Shown: one piece after another, positions 5,792 to 12,910 of the stretch
Layout of the letters: each line of letters opens with the position of its first letter
Numbering within the stretch: the first letter of the stretch is position 1
NCBI GenBank assembly: GCA_937874315.1
Contig: CALNAE010000168.1
Span: forward strand, 1-13,627
DNA from: an uncultured Bifidobacterium sp.
Lineage (GTDB): Bacteria; Actinomycetota; Actinomycetes; Actinomycetales; Bifidobacteriaceae
Length of the DNA: 13,627 bases
Reading direction: 5' to 3'
Notes under the pieces: model-generated
What the model saw: the letters and a program-made list of their open reading frames with translations, nothing else
The model's database searches: none
What the model was told of the DNA's origin: nothing
Position numbers and translations under genes: made by a program

Positions 5792-7675
5792 TCACATGGT
5801 CAGGGGCGCGGGCTTCGAACCGTCATGGATGAAATAGATCTCGTACCACACCAGGAAGGTGTAGATCGTCCAGATCTTGCGTCTGTCGTTGGTTTTGCCC
5901 GCGTAATTGTCGTCCAGCATCTTGAGCACCGCGGCCTGATCGAAGAATCGCGAAACATAGTCCTGTTCGAAGGTCGAACGAACCTGCCTGTAGTATTTCT
6001 CCTCGCGCAGCCACTTCTTGATCGGCACCGGGAATCCGAGCTTCTCCCGGTCATACCACTCCTTGGGCAGATGGCGGGCCGCCGCCTGTCGAAACGCGAA
6101 CTTCGTGTTCTCATCGTTGATCAGATACTTGCTCGGCACCTTCTGCGCTATCTCCATGAGCTTGGTGTCCAGCAGGGGCACGCGCAGCTCCAGCGAATGC
6201 GCCATGGTGAGCTTGTCGGCCTTGAGCAGGATGTCCCCCGGCATCCACTGGTGCAGGTCGAGATACTGCTTCTTCTTGATCTCCGAGAGTCCCTTGCCTT
6301 CGATGCGCGCATAGGTCTTGCTCACGATGTCATGGACGCTCGGCGCCTGCTGGAACTCCGGCTTGAGCAGCGCGGCGGATTCCGATTCCTTGAAGACACG
6401 TGCCTGTCCGATGAAGCTTTCCTCGGCGGGAGCGAGGTTGTCGTACAGATGCCAGGCCCCATGGAAGGTCTTGCCCTTGCACCAGTGCGCGATCCCATGG
6501 CGCATGCCTGCGGGCAGATGGGTGAGCATGCGGGTGACGACCTTGATGGTCTTGGATCTGGTATGCACACCGTAATCGACGTATCCGGCGAAAAGCTCGT
6601 CCGCTCCCTCGCCACTGAGCACGACGCGCAGATCGCGCGCGGCGAGCTTGGACAGGAAGAACAGCGGGACGCAGGAAGGGTTGGAGTCCGGCTCATCGAG
6701 ATACCACTGGATCTGCGGGAAATAGGAGAAGGCCTCCTGCTCGCCCAGCTCCTCCGATTCGTTGTTGAGCCCGATCAGATCAGCGAGTTCCTTGGCCTGC
6801 TTGGATTCGTTGTAGGTCCCCTTGCCGAAGCCCACCGAATAGGTGTGTTCGGGCCGAGCGACCGCGGCCACATAGCTCGAATCGACGCCGCTGGACAGGA
6901 AGGACCCTACCTCGACGTCGGCGATCTGGTGGTGTGCGACGGAATCCTTCACCGAGTCGTCGATGGCGTCGACCAGATCGGCGAGGTTCTGCTTGGTCTC
7001 GCCGAACGCCGGATCCCAGTATTCGTGGATGTCCATGACACCGTTGCGGTAGGTGAAATAGTGCCCGGCCTTGAGCTTGAAGACGCCCTTGAAGAAGGTC
7101 TCATCCAGCGCGGGATATTGGAAGGTCATATAGGGCTTGAGCGCCTCGGTATTGAGCTGCTTGTCGAAATCGGGATGCTGCAGGAGGCTTTTGATCTCGG
7201 AGGCGTACATGAAGGTGCCGTTCATCGTGGCGTAGTAGAACGGCTTGATGCCGAAATGGTCACGCGCCCCGAACAGCTCCTTGGTGGCGCCGTTCCAGAT
7301 GACGAAGGCGAACATGCCGCGCAACCGGTCGAGCACCCCGGCCCCCCACTGCTCATAGCCGTGCAGGATGACCTCGGTATCCGATTTCGTGGTGAAATCG
7401 TGGCCGAGAGCGATCAGCTGTTCGCGCAAAGGCTGATAGTTGTAGATCTCGCCGTTGAAGGTGATGGCCAACGTGTGGTCCTCGTTATAGATCGGCTGAT
7501 CGCCGCCCCCCAAATCGATGATGCTCAGCCGTCGAAAGCCCAGGGCGGCGTGTTCGTCGATATGATGCCCCTCGTTGTCGGGCCCCCGATGGGCGATGAT
7601 ATCCGTCATCCGCTTCAGAATCGGACATTTCACATCGATCGGTGCGTCATTCACAAATCCGGCTATTCCACACAT
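5792..7675 (-). CDS. asnB: Asparagine synthetase, glutamine-hydrolysing
   Basis: AsnB makes asparagine from aspartate and ATP using ammonia taken from glutamine, in the cytoplasm. The 627-aa protein begins MCGIAGF, exposing Cys2 as the glutaminase nucleophile after removal of Met1. The class II glutaminase domain shows FRRLSIID (47-54), NGEIYNY (74-80) and SDTEV (98-102). The synthetase domain carries the pyrophosphate loop SSGVDSS (261-267) and LSGEGADELFAGY (353-365). The start has AGGAGG 8 nt upstream and is forced by Cys2. The gene is preceded by a VOC gene on the same strand, 140 nt away, and has its own putative promoter inside an inverted repeat. It is whole, with no missing motifs. 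Confidence 0.96.
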   Translation of the reverse strand: MCGIAGFVNDAPIDVKCPILKRMTDIIAHRGPDNEGHHIDEHAALGFRRLSIIDLGGGDQPIYNEDHTLAITFNGEIYNYQPLREQLIALGHDFTTKSDTEVILHGYEQWGAGVLDRLRGMFAFVIWNGATKELFGARDHFGIKPFYYATMNGTFMYASEIKSLLQHPDFDKQLNTEALKPYMTFQYPALDETFFKGVFKLKAGHYFTYRNGVMDIHEYWDPAFGETKQNLADLVDAIDDSVKDSVAHHQIADVEVGSFLSSGVDSSYVAAVARPEHTYSVGFGKGTYNESKQAKELADLIGLNNESEELGEQEAFSYFPQIQWYLDEPDSNPSCVPLFFLSKLAARDLRVVLSGEGADELFAGYVDYGVHTRSKTIKVVTRMLTHLPAGMRHGIAHWCKGKTFHGAWHLYDNLAPAEESFIGQARVFKESESAALLKPEFQQAPSVHDIVSKTYARIEGKGLSEIKKKQYLDLHQWMPGDILLKADKLTMAHSLELRVPLLDTKLMEIAQKVPSKYLINDENTKFAFRQAAARHLPKEWYDREKLGFPVPIKKWLREEKYYRQVRSTFEQDYVSRFFDQAAVLKMLDDNYAGKTNDRRKIWTIYTFLVWYEIYFIHDGSKPAPLTM

Positions 7676-7723
7676 TGTCGCGTCCTCCTACCTCATGATT
7701 ATCTTCATCGCCCACACACGCGG

Positions 7724-7759
7724 GGCGCCGATGCTCCACTTAGGGTAGCACCCGGCGCC
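7724..7759 (-). repeat. Imperfect inverted repeat around the asnB -10 box
   Basis: Arms GGCGCCG+ATGCT and AGCAC+C+CGGCGCC (plus-strand reading) pair over 12 positions with one bulged base and an 11-nt loop. On the minus-strand RNA the single non-Watson-Crick pair becomes G-U. The loop contains TACCCT, the best -10 candidate for asnB. It may be an operator, a leader hairpin or the remains of a terminator for the upstream VOC gene. No T-tract follows. Confidence 0.4.
7742..7747 (-). promoter_or_regulatory. Putative -10 box of asnB
   Basis: TACCCT preceded by TGC on the minus strand fits the actinobacterial TANNNT pattern with an extended -10. It lies 66 nt upstream of the ATG. I find no convincing -35. 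Confidence 0.3.
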
Positions 7760-7815
7760 TCGACGAAACTGGATGCGCGGCAACACGGCTCGGCTCGATG
7801 CCAGTGCGCCGTCTC

Positions 7816-8187
7816 TTATGCCTGATAATCAGGGAACACGGCTTCGATGTTATTGCCCTGCGGATCATGGACGAATGCGGCATAGTAATTCGGACCGTAC
7901 TGAGGTCGTGGGCCCGGCTCGCCGTTGTCCGAACCGCCCCTGTCCATGGCGGCCCGATAGAACGCCTTGACGCCTTGCACGTCCTTGGCCCGGAAGGCGA
8001 TATGGCAGGGAGCCGGCGAGGCGTCCGGCGCGGCCTGTTCGATCCACACCGAATCCGTATCGTCGACGAGCTGCAGGACTCCGGATCCCGCCATCCCCCG
8101 GTGATATCCCAACGTTCCAAGCGCGGCCTCATAGAATCGCGCCGCCCGGTCGAAGTCCTTGACCAACACACCCATATGATCGATCAT
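7816..8187 (-). CDS. VOC-superfamily (glyoxalase/bleomycin-resistance-like) protein
   Basis: This 123-aa protein is one vicinal-oxygen-chelate unit with two beta-alpha-beta-beta-beta repeats. Likely metal ligands are H4 (MIDHMGVLV), H62 (APCHIAFRA) and E115 (GNNIEAVF). FVHDPQGNNIEAV is the usual C-terminal signature. The family includes glyoxalase I, dioxygenases, epimerases and antibiotic-binding proteins, and the substrate cannot be told from sequence. The start at 8187 is chosen because AAGGAG lies 7 nt upstream and the fold begins there; the frame stays open upstream to 8286, but that Arg-rich stretch looks non-coding. It stands alone, 140 nt before asnB and divergent from the thiamine diphosphokinase gene. 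Confidence 0.85.
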   Translation of the reverse strand: MIDHMGVLVKDFDRAARFYEAALGTLGYHRGMAGSGVLQLVDDTDSVWIEQAAPDASPAPCHIAFRAKDVQGVKAFYRAAMDRGGSDNGEPGPRPQYGPNYYAAFVHDPQGNNIEAVFPDYQA

Positions 8188-8512
8188 CACGTATCTCCTT
8201 CGTGTTGAAATGACATGTCCACCGACCACTCTGCGCATAAGCCGAGAACGGCGGATCTCACGATACCTACGATAAACCAAATCCATCCAAACACGCGTTA
8301 GCTAAATCCATCTGGTTGTTTCGCATCACCGCGGACGCCCTCCACGCGATTATGCGCGGAGCCGAGACGCCGTGATCGACGATGGATGCGTGCGCCCGAC
8401 ACCGGCACGAGGCCGCACGCGGGCGGGACGACATATCTCATGTACGGGGACGGCGGCAACGAGGCATGCGTGTGCGCGCGCGGGCGGGACCGGGCCGGAT
8501 TACAGTGGCAGT
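8188..8512. other. Divergent intergenic region without a gene
   Basis: This 325-nt gap lies between the VOC gene (leftward) and the thiamine diphosphokinase gene (rightward). The left half is AT-richer and carries two copies of AAATCCATC at 8279-8287 and 8304-8312, 25 bp apart. A weak TATCGT (minus strand, 8260-8265) could be a -10 for the VOC gene. The right half is very GC-rich, with the 12-bp repeat CGCGGGCGGGAC near 8416 and 8480. Reading frames across it have poor codon use and no binding sites, so I call no gene. Confidence 0.6.
8501..8506 (+). promoter_or_regulatory. -10 box of a leaderless thiamine diphosphokinase mRNA
   Basis: TACAGT (TANNNT type) ends 6 nt before the ATG at 8513, so transcription should start at or within a base or two of the start codon. 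No ribosome binding site is present, in keeping with leaderless translation, which is common in Actinobacteria. Confidence 0.5.
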
Positions 8513-9292
8513 ATGAATGAATCAACCCTGCGATGCGTGGTGCTGGCAGCCGGTGAATACTACGGCTCCACCAACGGCGCGTTGACGAGTCTGTGCCCTC
8601 AGGACGCCAGGTCATGCGCCGAGCGTCCCATGGTTATCGCCGCCGACGCGGGATTCGACCATGCGGCGGCACTGGGCCTGCACGTCGATATGGCCGTCGG
8701 GGACTTCGATTCGATCAAGTCCGCGCTGCCTGCGAAGCAGCATGCGACGCGTTTGCCTGCGGAGAAGGACGATTCCGACACCTTGGCCGCGCTGAAACTC
8801 GGCTGGCGCCGGGGTGCCAGGGAATTCCACATCTTCGGGGGCCTGGGTGGGAGGATCGATCACGCCATCGCCAATATCCAGCTCCTCGCCATGCTCGCCC
8901 ACCACGGCTGCGCCGGTTATCTGTATGGCGATGACGTCGTGGTCACCGCCATATGCGACGCCCGGCTGGATCTGAGCGCCGACCCCGACGACGAGGGGCG
9001 AATCGTATCCGTGTTCTCTCACTGCGACACGGCCCTGGACGTGAACGAACGCGGCATGAAATACACGTTGCACCACGCGACGCTGGATAACAGGACCGTG
9101 CGGGGGCTGAGCAACGAATTGCTCGGGGAAAACGCCTCGATCGACGTCCATGACGGCACACTGATCGTCACGTTCCCCTCCCGGCTCGACACACCCACCG
9201 TCATGCGATACGAATCCCACGATAGCCCGCTTGAAGATGTCGAATACGCCGTGACACCGGCGCTCGTACGGCGCGAGCCGCGCACCGCCTGA
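8513..9292 (+). CDS. Thiamine diphosphokinase
   Basis: The enzyme transfers a pyrophosphate group from ATP to thiamine to give thiamine diphosphate, which transketolase and phosphoketolase need. In the 259-aa product the catalytic-domain motifs are ADAGF (44-48), GDFDS (63-67), EKDDSDTLAAL (84-94) and GGLGGRIDHAIANI (109-122), including the Asp residues that hold Mg-ATP. The C-terminal thiamine-binding beta domain shows VRGLSNE at 196-202. The start at 8513 is set by the fold and by the leaderless promoter; an upstream extension to 8372 is open but Arg/Ala-rich and non-conserved in character. No thiamine riboswitch is seen. The gene is often called thiN or tnr3; I leave the symbol blank. Confidence 0.9.
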   Translation: MNESTLRCVVLAAGEYYGSTNGALTSLCPQDARSCAERPMVIAADAGFDHAAALGLHVDMAVGDFDSIKSALPAKQHATRLPAEKDDSDTLAALKLGWRRGAREFHIFGGLGGRIDHAIANIQLLAMLAHHGCAGYLYGDDVVVTAICDARLDLSADPDDEGRIVSVFSHCDTALDVNERGMKYTLHHATLDNRTVRGLSNELLGENASIDVHDGTLIVTFPSRLDTPTVMRYESHDSPLEDVEYAVTPALVRREPRTA

Positions 9293-9307
9293 CACGGCGG
9301 GGTCACG

Positions 9308-9328
9308 CCTCGAATCCACGGTTCGAGG
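9308..9328 (+). repeat. Small hairpin between the thiamine kinase and ArsC/Spx-like genes
   Basis: CCTCGAA and TTCGAGG form a 7-bp stem with a 7-nt loop, 15 nt after the thiamine diphosphokinase stop. No T-tract follows, so it is at best a weak or factor-dependent end, or a stabiliser between two genes of one transcript. Confidence 0.3.
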
Positions 9329-9350
9329 TCGCAGTTCAGAAAGGAACACC

Positions 9351-9752
9351 ATGGCTGCCACAACACATCACGACACCGTCACCAGCTTCATCTGTTATGC
9401 GCATTGCTCGACCTGCGCCAAGGCCAGGGTCTGGCTGCGCGAACACGACGTGCCGTTTCGGGAACGCGACATCATAGGCGACAACCCGACCCTCGAGGAA
9501 CTCACGCGATGGCATCGCGCCAGCGGGTTGCCGATTCGAAGGCTGTTCAATACCTCTGGACAGCGGTACCGCACCCTGCGTCTCAAGGAGAAACTGCCCG
9601 ACATGAGTGACGACGAAGCCCTCACGCTTCTCGCAACGGACGGTATGCTGGTGAAACGTCCGATAATTGTGAGCGCTAACAAGTTTTTGGTGGGTTTTCA
9701 GCCGAAGGCATGGCACGACGCGCTGTCAAGTACAGGTGACGCATTAGAGTGA
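9351..9752 (+). CDS. ArsC/Spx-family thioredoxin-fold protein
   Basis: This 133-aa protein belongs to the arsenate reductase (ArsC)/Spx/YffB family. A CxxC motif, C19-S-T-C22, sits after the first beta strand (CYAHCSTCAKARVWL). KRPIIV at 102-107 holds the usual arginine and cis-proline region. The CxxC form is shared by Spx, which binds the RNA polymerase alpha subunit in Firmicutes, and by many uncharacterised reductase-like members. Arsenate reduction is doubtful because no ars genes are near. A disulfide-exchange or redox role is likely. AAAGGA lies 5 nt before the ATG. It follows the thiamine diphosphokinase gene by 58 nt and may share its transcript. Confidence 0.85.
   Translation: MAATTHHDTVTSFICYAHCSTCAKARVWLREHDVPFRERDIIGDNPTLEELTRWHRASGLPIRRLFNTSGQRYRTLRLKEKLPDMSDDEALTLLATDGMLVKRPIIVSANKFLVGFQPKAWHDALSSTGDALE
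9723..9750 (+). promoter_or_regulatory. Possible gap promoter
   Basis: CTGTCA (4 of 6 to TTGACA), a 16-nt spacer and TAGAGT (TANNNT) end at the stop codon of the preceding gene. This would give a leader of about 65 nt before gap. The match is modest, and gap is normally strongly expressed, so other signals may matter. Confidence 0.3.
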
Positions 9753-9822
9753 GAGTCGTTGGTAAACACAGGGCGCGGCGCGCAGGCGCGTGTTCGGGCC
9801 CTCAATCCTAAGGGAGACATCT

Positions 9823-10878
9823 ATGACAGTTAAGATTGGTATCAACGGCTTCGGACGCATCGGGCGTCTTGCCTTCCGTCGCATCCTCAAGCTGCAGGAG
9901 CGCGGTGGCGAAGCCAGCGACATCGAAGTTGCGGCCATCAACGATCTGACCACTCCTTCCATGCTTGCGTACCTGCTCAAATACGACAGCACACAGGGTT
10001 CGTTCCGTCACGACGACGGTTCCCTGTATGACGTGAAGGCAACCGACACCGGCATCGTGGTGGACGGCAAATCCTACACCGTGTATGCCGAGAAGGACGC
10101 ACGCAACCTACCGTGGGTGAAGAACGACGGCGTAGAGTTCGTGCTCGAATGCACCGGCTTCTACACCTCCGCCGAGAAGTCCCAGGCGCATCTTGACGCA
10201 GGCGTCAAGAAGGTCCTGATCTCCGCACCGGCCAAGGACGATGTCACTCCGACCGTCGTGGCCGGCGTGAACGATGAGATCCTCAAGCCCGATGACAACA
10301 TCGTGTCGGCAGGTTCCTGCACCACCAACTCCCTGGCCGCCATGGTCAAGACGCTGGATGACAGCTTCGGCATCAAGGCCGCCTTCATGACCACGATCCA
10401 CGCCTACACCGGCACCCAGATGATTCTGGATGGACCGCGTTCCTCCAAGGGCCGCAACAATCGTGCCGCCGCCATCAACACCATCGAACACTCCACCGGT
10501 GCCGCCAAGGCCATCGGCAAGGTCGTTCCGTCCGTTGACGGCAAGGTGCAGGGACATGCCCAGCGCGTGGCCGTTCCCGACGGTTCCGTGACCGAGCTCA
10601 CCTCGGTGCTCGGCAAGTCGGTAACCGCCGACGAGATCAACGAGGTCTTCAAGAAGGCCTACGCCACCTCGGAGACCTACGGCTACAACGACGAGGGCAT
10701 CGTGACCTCCGACATCATCGGCGACACCCACGGCGGCGTCTTCGATCCCACCCAGACCGCGGTCAACGAGGTGGACGGCGTCACCCTCGTGCGTACCGTC
10801 GCCTTCTACGACAACGAAAACGGCTTCACCTGCAACATGATTCGCACGCTGCTGAAGTTCGCTGAGATCTCCGCCTGA
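9823..10878 (+). CDS. gap: Glyceraldehyde-3-phosphate dehydrogenase, type I
   Basis: GAPDH oxidises glyceraldehyde 3-phosphate to 1,3-bisphosphoglycerate with NAD and phosphate. In bifidobacteria it forms the lower part of the fructose-6-phosphate (bifid) shunt. The 351-aa protein has the NAD-binding start KIGINGFGRIGR, catalytic C166 in SAGSCTTNSLA, H193 in TTIHAYTGTQ and the phosphate-site segment HSTGAAKAIGKVVP. Near the end, FYDNENGFTCNMIRTLL replaces the common YDNEWGYS, so Phe-Thr follows the Gly. AGGGAG lies 6 nt before the ATG at 9823. An in-frame GTG at 9790 is open, but the family start matches 9823. Codon use is strongly biased, as expected for a highly expressed gene. It is monocistronic, closed by the terminator at 10917. 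Confidence 0.97.
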   Translation: MTVKIGINGFGRIGRLAFRRILKLQERGGEASDIEVAAINDLTTPSMLAYLLKYDSTQGSFRHDDGSLYDVKATDTGIVVDGKSYTVYAEKDARNLPWVKNDGVEFVLECTGFYTSAEKSQAHLDAGVKKVLISAPAKDDVTPTVVAGVNDEILKPDDNIVSAGSCTTNSLAAMVKTLDDSFGIKAAFMTTIHAYTGTQMILDGPRSSKGRNNRAAAINTIEHSTGAAKAIGKVVPSVDGKVQGHAQRVAVPDGSVTELTSVLGKSVTADEINEVFKKAYATSETYGYNDEGIVTSDIIGDTHGGVFDPTQTAVNEVDGVTLVRTVAFYDNENGFTCNMIRTLLKFAEISA

Positions 10879-10916
10879 GTCCTCCGGATTCGTTCCCCCC
10901 ATTCGGGCCGGTATCC

Positions 10917-10953
10917 AGAACCCCCGCATCCGTACGATGCGGGGGTTCTTTCG
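10917..10953 (+). terminator. Rho-independent terminator of gap
   Basis: A perfect 14-bp stem (10917-10930 and 10936-10949, AGAACCCCCGCATC and its complement) with a CGTAC loop is followed by TTC after a TTCT stem end, giving a TTCTTTC tail. It lies 38 nt after the gap stop. Confidence 0.9.
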
Positions 10954-11033
10954 TATCACCTTGAACACGCGCCGCTCCGGCCGACACCTGCGACGCACCG
11001 ACTGTCCCGGATGCCTGGTTCATGTCGGTGTTG

Positions 11034-11039
11034 TACAAC
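11034..11039 (+). promoter_or_regulatory. Possible -10 box of a leaderless ybaK-type gene
   Basis: TACAAC, inside the 8-bp palindrome TTGTACAA, ends 7 nt before the ATG at 11047. GAGG lies only 2 nt from the ATG, too close for normal ribosome binding, so a leaderless mRNA is possible. The hexamer lacks the final T of TANNNT. Confidence 0.3.
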
Positions 11040-11046
11040 TGAGGCC

Positions 11047-11556
11047 ATGGGCAAACGAACGAAACGGGCCGCCGGCAAGTCATCCACACCTGCCACGGTG
11101 GCGCTGACGAAGGCCGGTGTGGATTTCCAGATCTACGAGTATGAACACGATCCGAATCATATGGACGAGGGTTATGGCGCCGAAGCGGCGAGGTGTCTCG
11201 GCATCGATCCCAAACAGATCTATAAGACGCTGATGGCGGATGTGGGCGCACATCGCGTCATTGGCATCGTGCCGGTCGATGGTCATCTTGATCTCAAGGC
11301 CCTGGCGGCCAGCGTCGACGCCAAGAAGGCCGTGATGGCCGATCGAGCCGTGGCCCAGCGGGAAAGCGGCTACGTATTGGGCGGCATCTCGCCGTTTGGG
11401 CAACGCACCAGGCATCGCACCGTGCTCGATCAGGGGGCGATGGCGTATGACCGAATCCTGGTCTCCGGCGGCAAACGAGGATTCGATGTGGCCCTCGATC
11501 CACGTGAGCTCGTCAGAGCGCTTCACGCCACCATTGCCCCGCTGAGCACGTGGTGA
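11047..11556 (+). CDS. ybaK: YbaK/EbsC-type aminoacyl-tRNA deacylase
   Basis: The YbaK family hydrolyses mischarged Cys-tRNA(Pro) (and related products) released by prolyl-tRNA synthetase, as a proofreading step in the cytoplasm. The 169-aa protein has the domain from about residue 14 to 163. The conserved lysine is likely K60 in QIYKTLMAD, and the signature GYVLGGISPFGQ is at 108-119. The first 13 residues are a basic tail. The start at 11047 gives the usual family length; the open frame to 11011 adds a Cys-rich stretch with no binding site. It stands alone between the gap terminator and galM. Specificity (Cys or other) cannot be read from sequence. Confidence 0.9.
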   Translation: MGKRTKRAAGKSSTPATVALTKAGVDFQIYEYEHDPNHMDEGYGAEAARCLGIDPKQIYKTLMADVGAHRVIGIVPVDGHLDLKALAASVDAKKAVMADRAVAQRESGYVLGGISPFGQRTRHRTVLDQGAMAYDRILVSGGKRGFDVALDPRELVRALHATIAPLSTW

Positions 11557-11694
11557 GGCAGGGTGCGATTCTCCGTTCATCACTCGGTCACCAGACTTCA
11601 TGACGCGGCACGATCCCAATCCCCCGCCGCACCGCGACCCCATAGCGGCTCCTCGTCCCCACGCCGCACCCTTCGCCGCTCCATGTGCCGACAC

Positions 11695-11744
11695 TCCTAC
11701 ATCCAACCCAGCCTTCCAACGAGACGACTGGGTTGGATGTAGGA
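11695..11744. repeat. 17-bp perfect inverted repeat upstream of galM
   Basis: The arms (11695-11711, TCCTACATCCAACCCAG, and 11728-11744) are perfect complements around a 16-nt spacer. The repeat lies in the 245-nt gap between the ybaK-type gene and galM, 57 nt before the galM ATG. The right arm overlaps a weak promoter candidate (TGGGTT, 18 nt, GATAAC at 11753-11758). There is no T-tract, so it is not a typical terminator. It may be an operator pair, a leader hairpin or a mobile-repeat remnant. Confidence 0.6.
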
Positions 11745-11801
11745 TGGTGAGCGATAACACCCAGCAATGTCAAGGACCCCAATCACACGGAAGTGATACC
11801 T

Positions 11802-12755
11802 ATGAAGGACGATTTGTTCCCGCCACGCTCCGGCCAGCAATACACCATTCGATACGGCGACTATGCGGCGACGATAACCGAGCTCGGTGCGACCCTGCGC
11901 ACGCTCACCTACCGAGGCAGCGACGTGATCGTGCCTTGGAGCCCCGACAGCCTCGTCCCCTGTTGCAATGGACAGCTGTTGGTTCCCTTCCCCAATCGCA
12001 TCGACAACGGGACATATACCTTCCAGGGGACCACCTATGAGCTGCCCATCGATGAGCACGACAGACGCAACGCCATTCATGGGTATGGATACCGAGCATT
12101 CTGGAAGCTCATCCGGCTCGACGAGCATCAAGTCAGCCAATGCTGGCGGGTGCCCAACATGGTCGGGTATCCATTCGACATCACCGTGGTCTCGACCTGC
12201 TCCCTCGCCGAGGACGGCCTGCACTGGACCGTCACGGCGCATAACCACGGTGAACAGGCGGCACCGTGGGCATTGGCCATTCACCCATGGCTTTCCAACG
12301 GATACGACGGATACGGCGATGAGATCGACGATCTCAATGCGCAATGCAGCGTCACGATCCCGGCGGCTACGCATGTCACCGTGAACGAGCGGCTGATTCC
12401 GACGGGCACCGAACCGGTCGACGGCACGAAATACGATTTCCGGAATTCACATGCACTCAGCGCGCAGCCCTTCGATGACGCGTGGACCGACGTGCATCAT
12501 GAAACCGACGGCACGGTACATGCGACGTTCACGCGTCCTGACGGGATGACGATCAACGTCGGAGGCGATGCGACCATCACGTCCTTCCAGATGTGCACCG
12601 GCACCGGTTTCCCTGCGAACGCCCATCCATCGGGAGTCGCCATCGAGCCGCAGACCGCCTATGCGAACGCGTTCAACACGGGCAATGATCTTATCGTCCT
12701 GGAGCCGAAGGACCGAAGCACCACGGAGCTCACCATCGCGGCACAACTGCGGTAG
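11802..12755 (+). CDS. galM: Aldose 1-epimerase (galactose mutarotase family)
   Basis: The enzyme interconverts alpha and beta anomers of aldoses such as galactose and glucose in the cytoplasm. The 317-aa protein keeps the active-site pattern H93 (RNAIHGYGY), H161 (AIHPWL) and E282 (VAIEPQTAYANAFN), within a beta-sandwich fold. NGQLLVPFPNRIDNGTY at 57-72 is the conserved substrate-side loop. It is of the shorter, GalM-like/YihR-YeaD type, so the exact sugar is open. GGAAG lies 8 nt before the ATG at 11802; an in-frame GTG at 11793 sits on top of that site and is rejected. No gal or lac genes are beside it, so it is probably housekeeping. Confidence 0.9.
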   Translation: MKDDLFPPRSGQQYTIRYGDYAATITELGATLRTLTYRGSDVIVPWSPDSLVPCCNGQLLVPFPNRIDNGTYTFQGTTYELPIDEHDRRNAIHGYGYRAFWKLIRLDEHQVSQCWRVPNMVGYPFDITVVSTCSLAEDGLHWTVTAHNHGEQAAPWALAIHPWLSNGYDGYGDEIDDLNAQCSVTIPAATHVTVNERLIPTGTEPVDGTKYDFRNSHALSAQPFDDAWTDVHHETDGTVHATFTRPDGMTINVGGDATITSFQMCTGTGFPANAHPSGVAIEPQTAYANAFNTGNDLIVLEPKDRSTTELTIAAQLR

Positions 12756-12761
12756 ACCTTG

Positions 12762-12795
12762 CCACGCCCGTGGTGACCACGCCCGTGGACCACGG
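12762..12795 (+). repeat. Tandem CCACGCCCGTGG elements after galM
   Basis: CCACGCCCGTGG occurs at 12762-12773 and 12777-12788, each an inverted repeat with a 2-nt spacer. CCACGG follows at 12790-12795, so several short hairpins can form. The cluster starts 6 nt after the galM stop and may help end or protect its transcript. No T-tract is present. Confidence 0.35.
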
Positions 12796-12844
12796 CCGCT
12801 GCGGGGCACGGCCCGGCCGAATGCGGTGAATTCGGCGCGGCTGC

Positions 12845-12873
12845 TTGTTAACGTCGTGCCGATGTGCGATAAT
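12845..12873 (+). promoter_or_regulatory. Promoter of the bL37 gene
   Basis: TTGTTA and GATAAT are separated by exactly 17 nt, the best sigma-70-like promoter in the window. Transcription would start near 12880, leaving a leader of about 30 nt that holds AAAGGAG. Confidence 0.7.
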
Positions 12874-12910
12874 CCCGTAGGCTATTAATCGTTGAGTAAA
12901 GGAGTCCATC

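Noticed and set aside
5702..7825. A 707-codon open frame on the plus strand
   Set aside because: It is the antisense of asnB, a fully recognisable gene, and arises from high GC3. Its product shows no known motif.
8298..8615. Arg/Pro-rich 105-codon minus-strand frame
   Set aside because: It covers a divergent promoter region and the start of the thiamine diphosphokinase gene, without a binding site or any family likeness.
9308..9328. Possible tRNA T-arm-like sequence (CGAATCCACGGTTCGAGG)
   Set aside because: Only one stem is present; there is no acceptor or anticodon arm around it, so it is not a tRNA.
8612..9361. A 249-codon frame on the minus strand
   Set aside because: It is antisense to the thiamine diphosphokinase gene, whose motifs are complete.
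10108..10998. A Gly-rich 296-codon frame on the minus strand
   Set aside because: It is antisense to gap and starts beyond the gap terminator; the composition is typical of a shadow frame.
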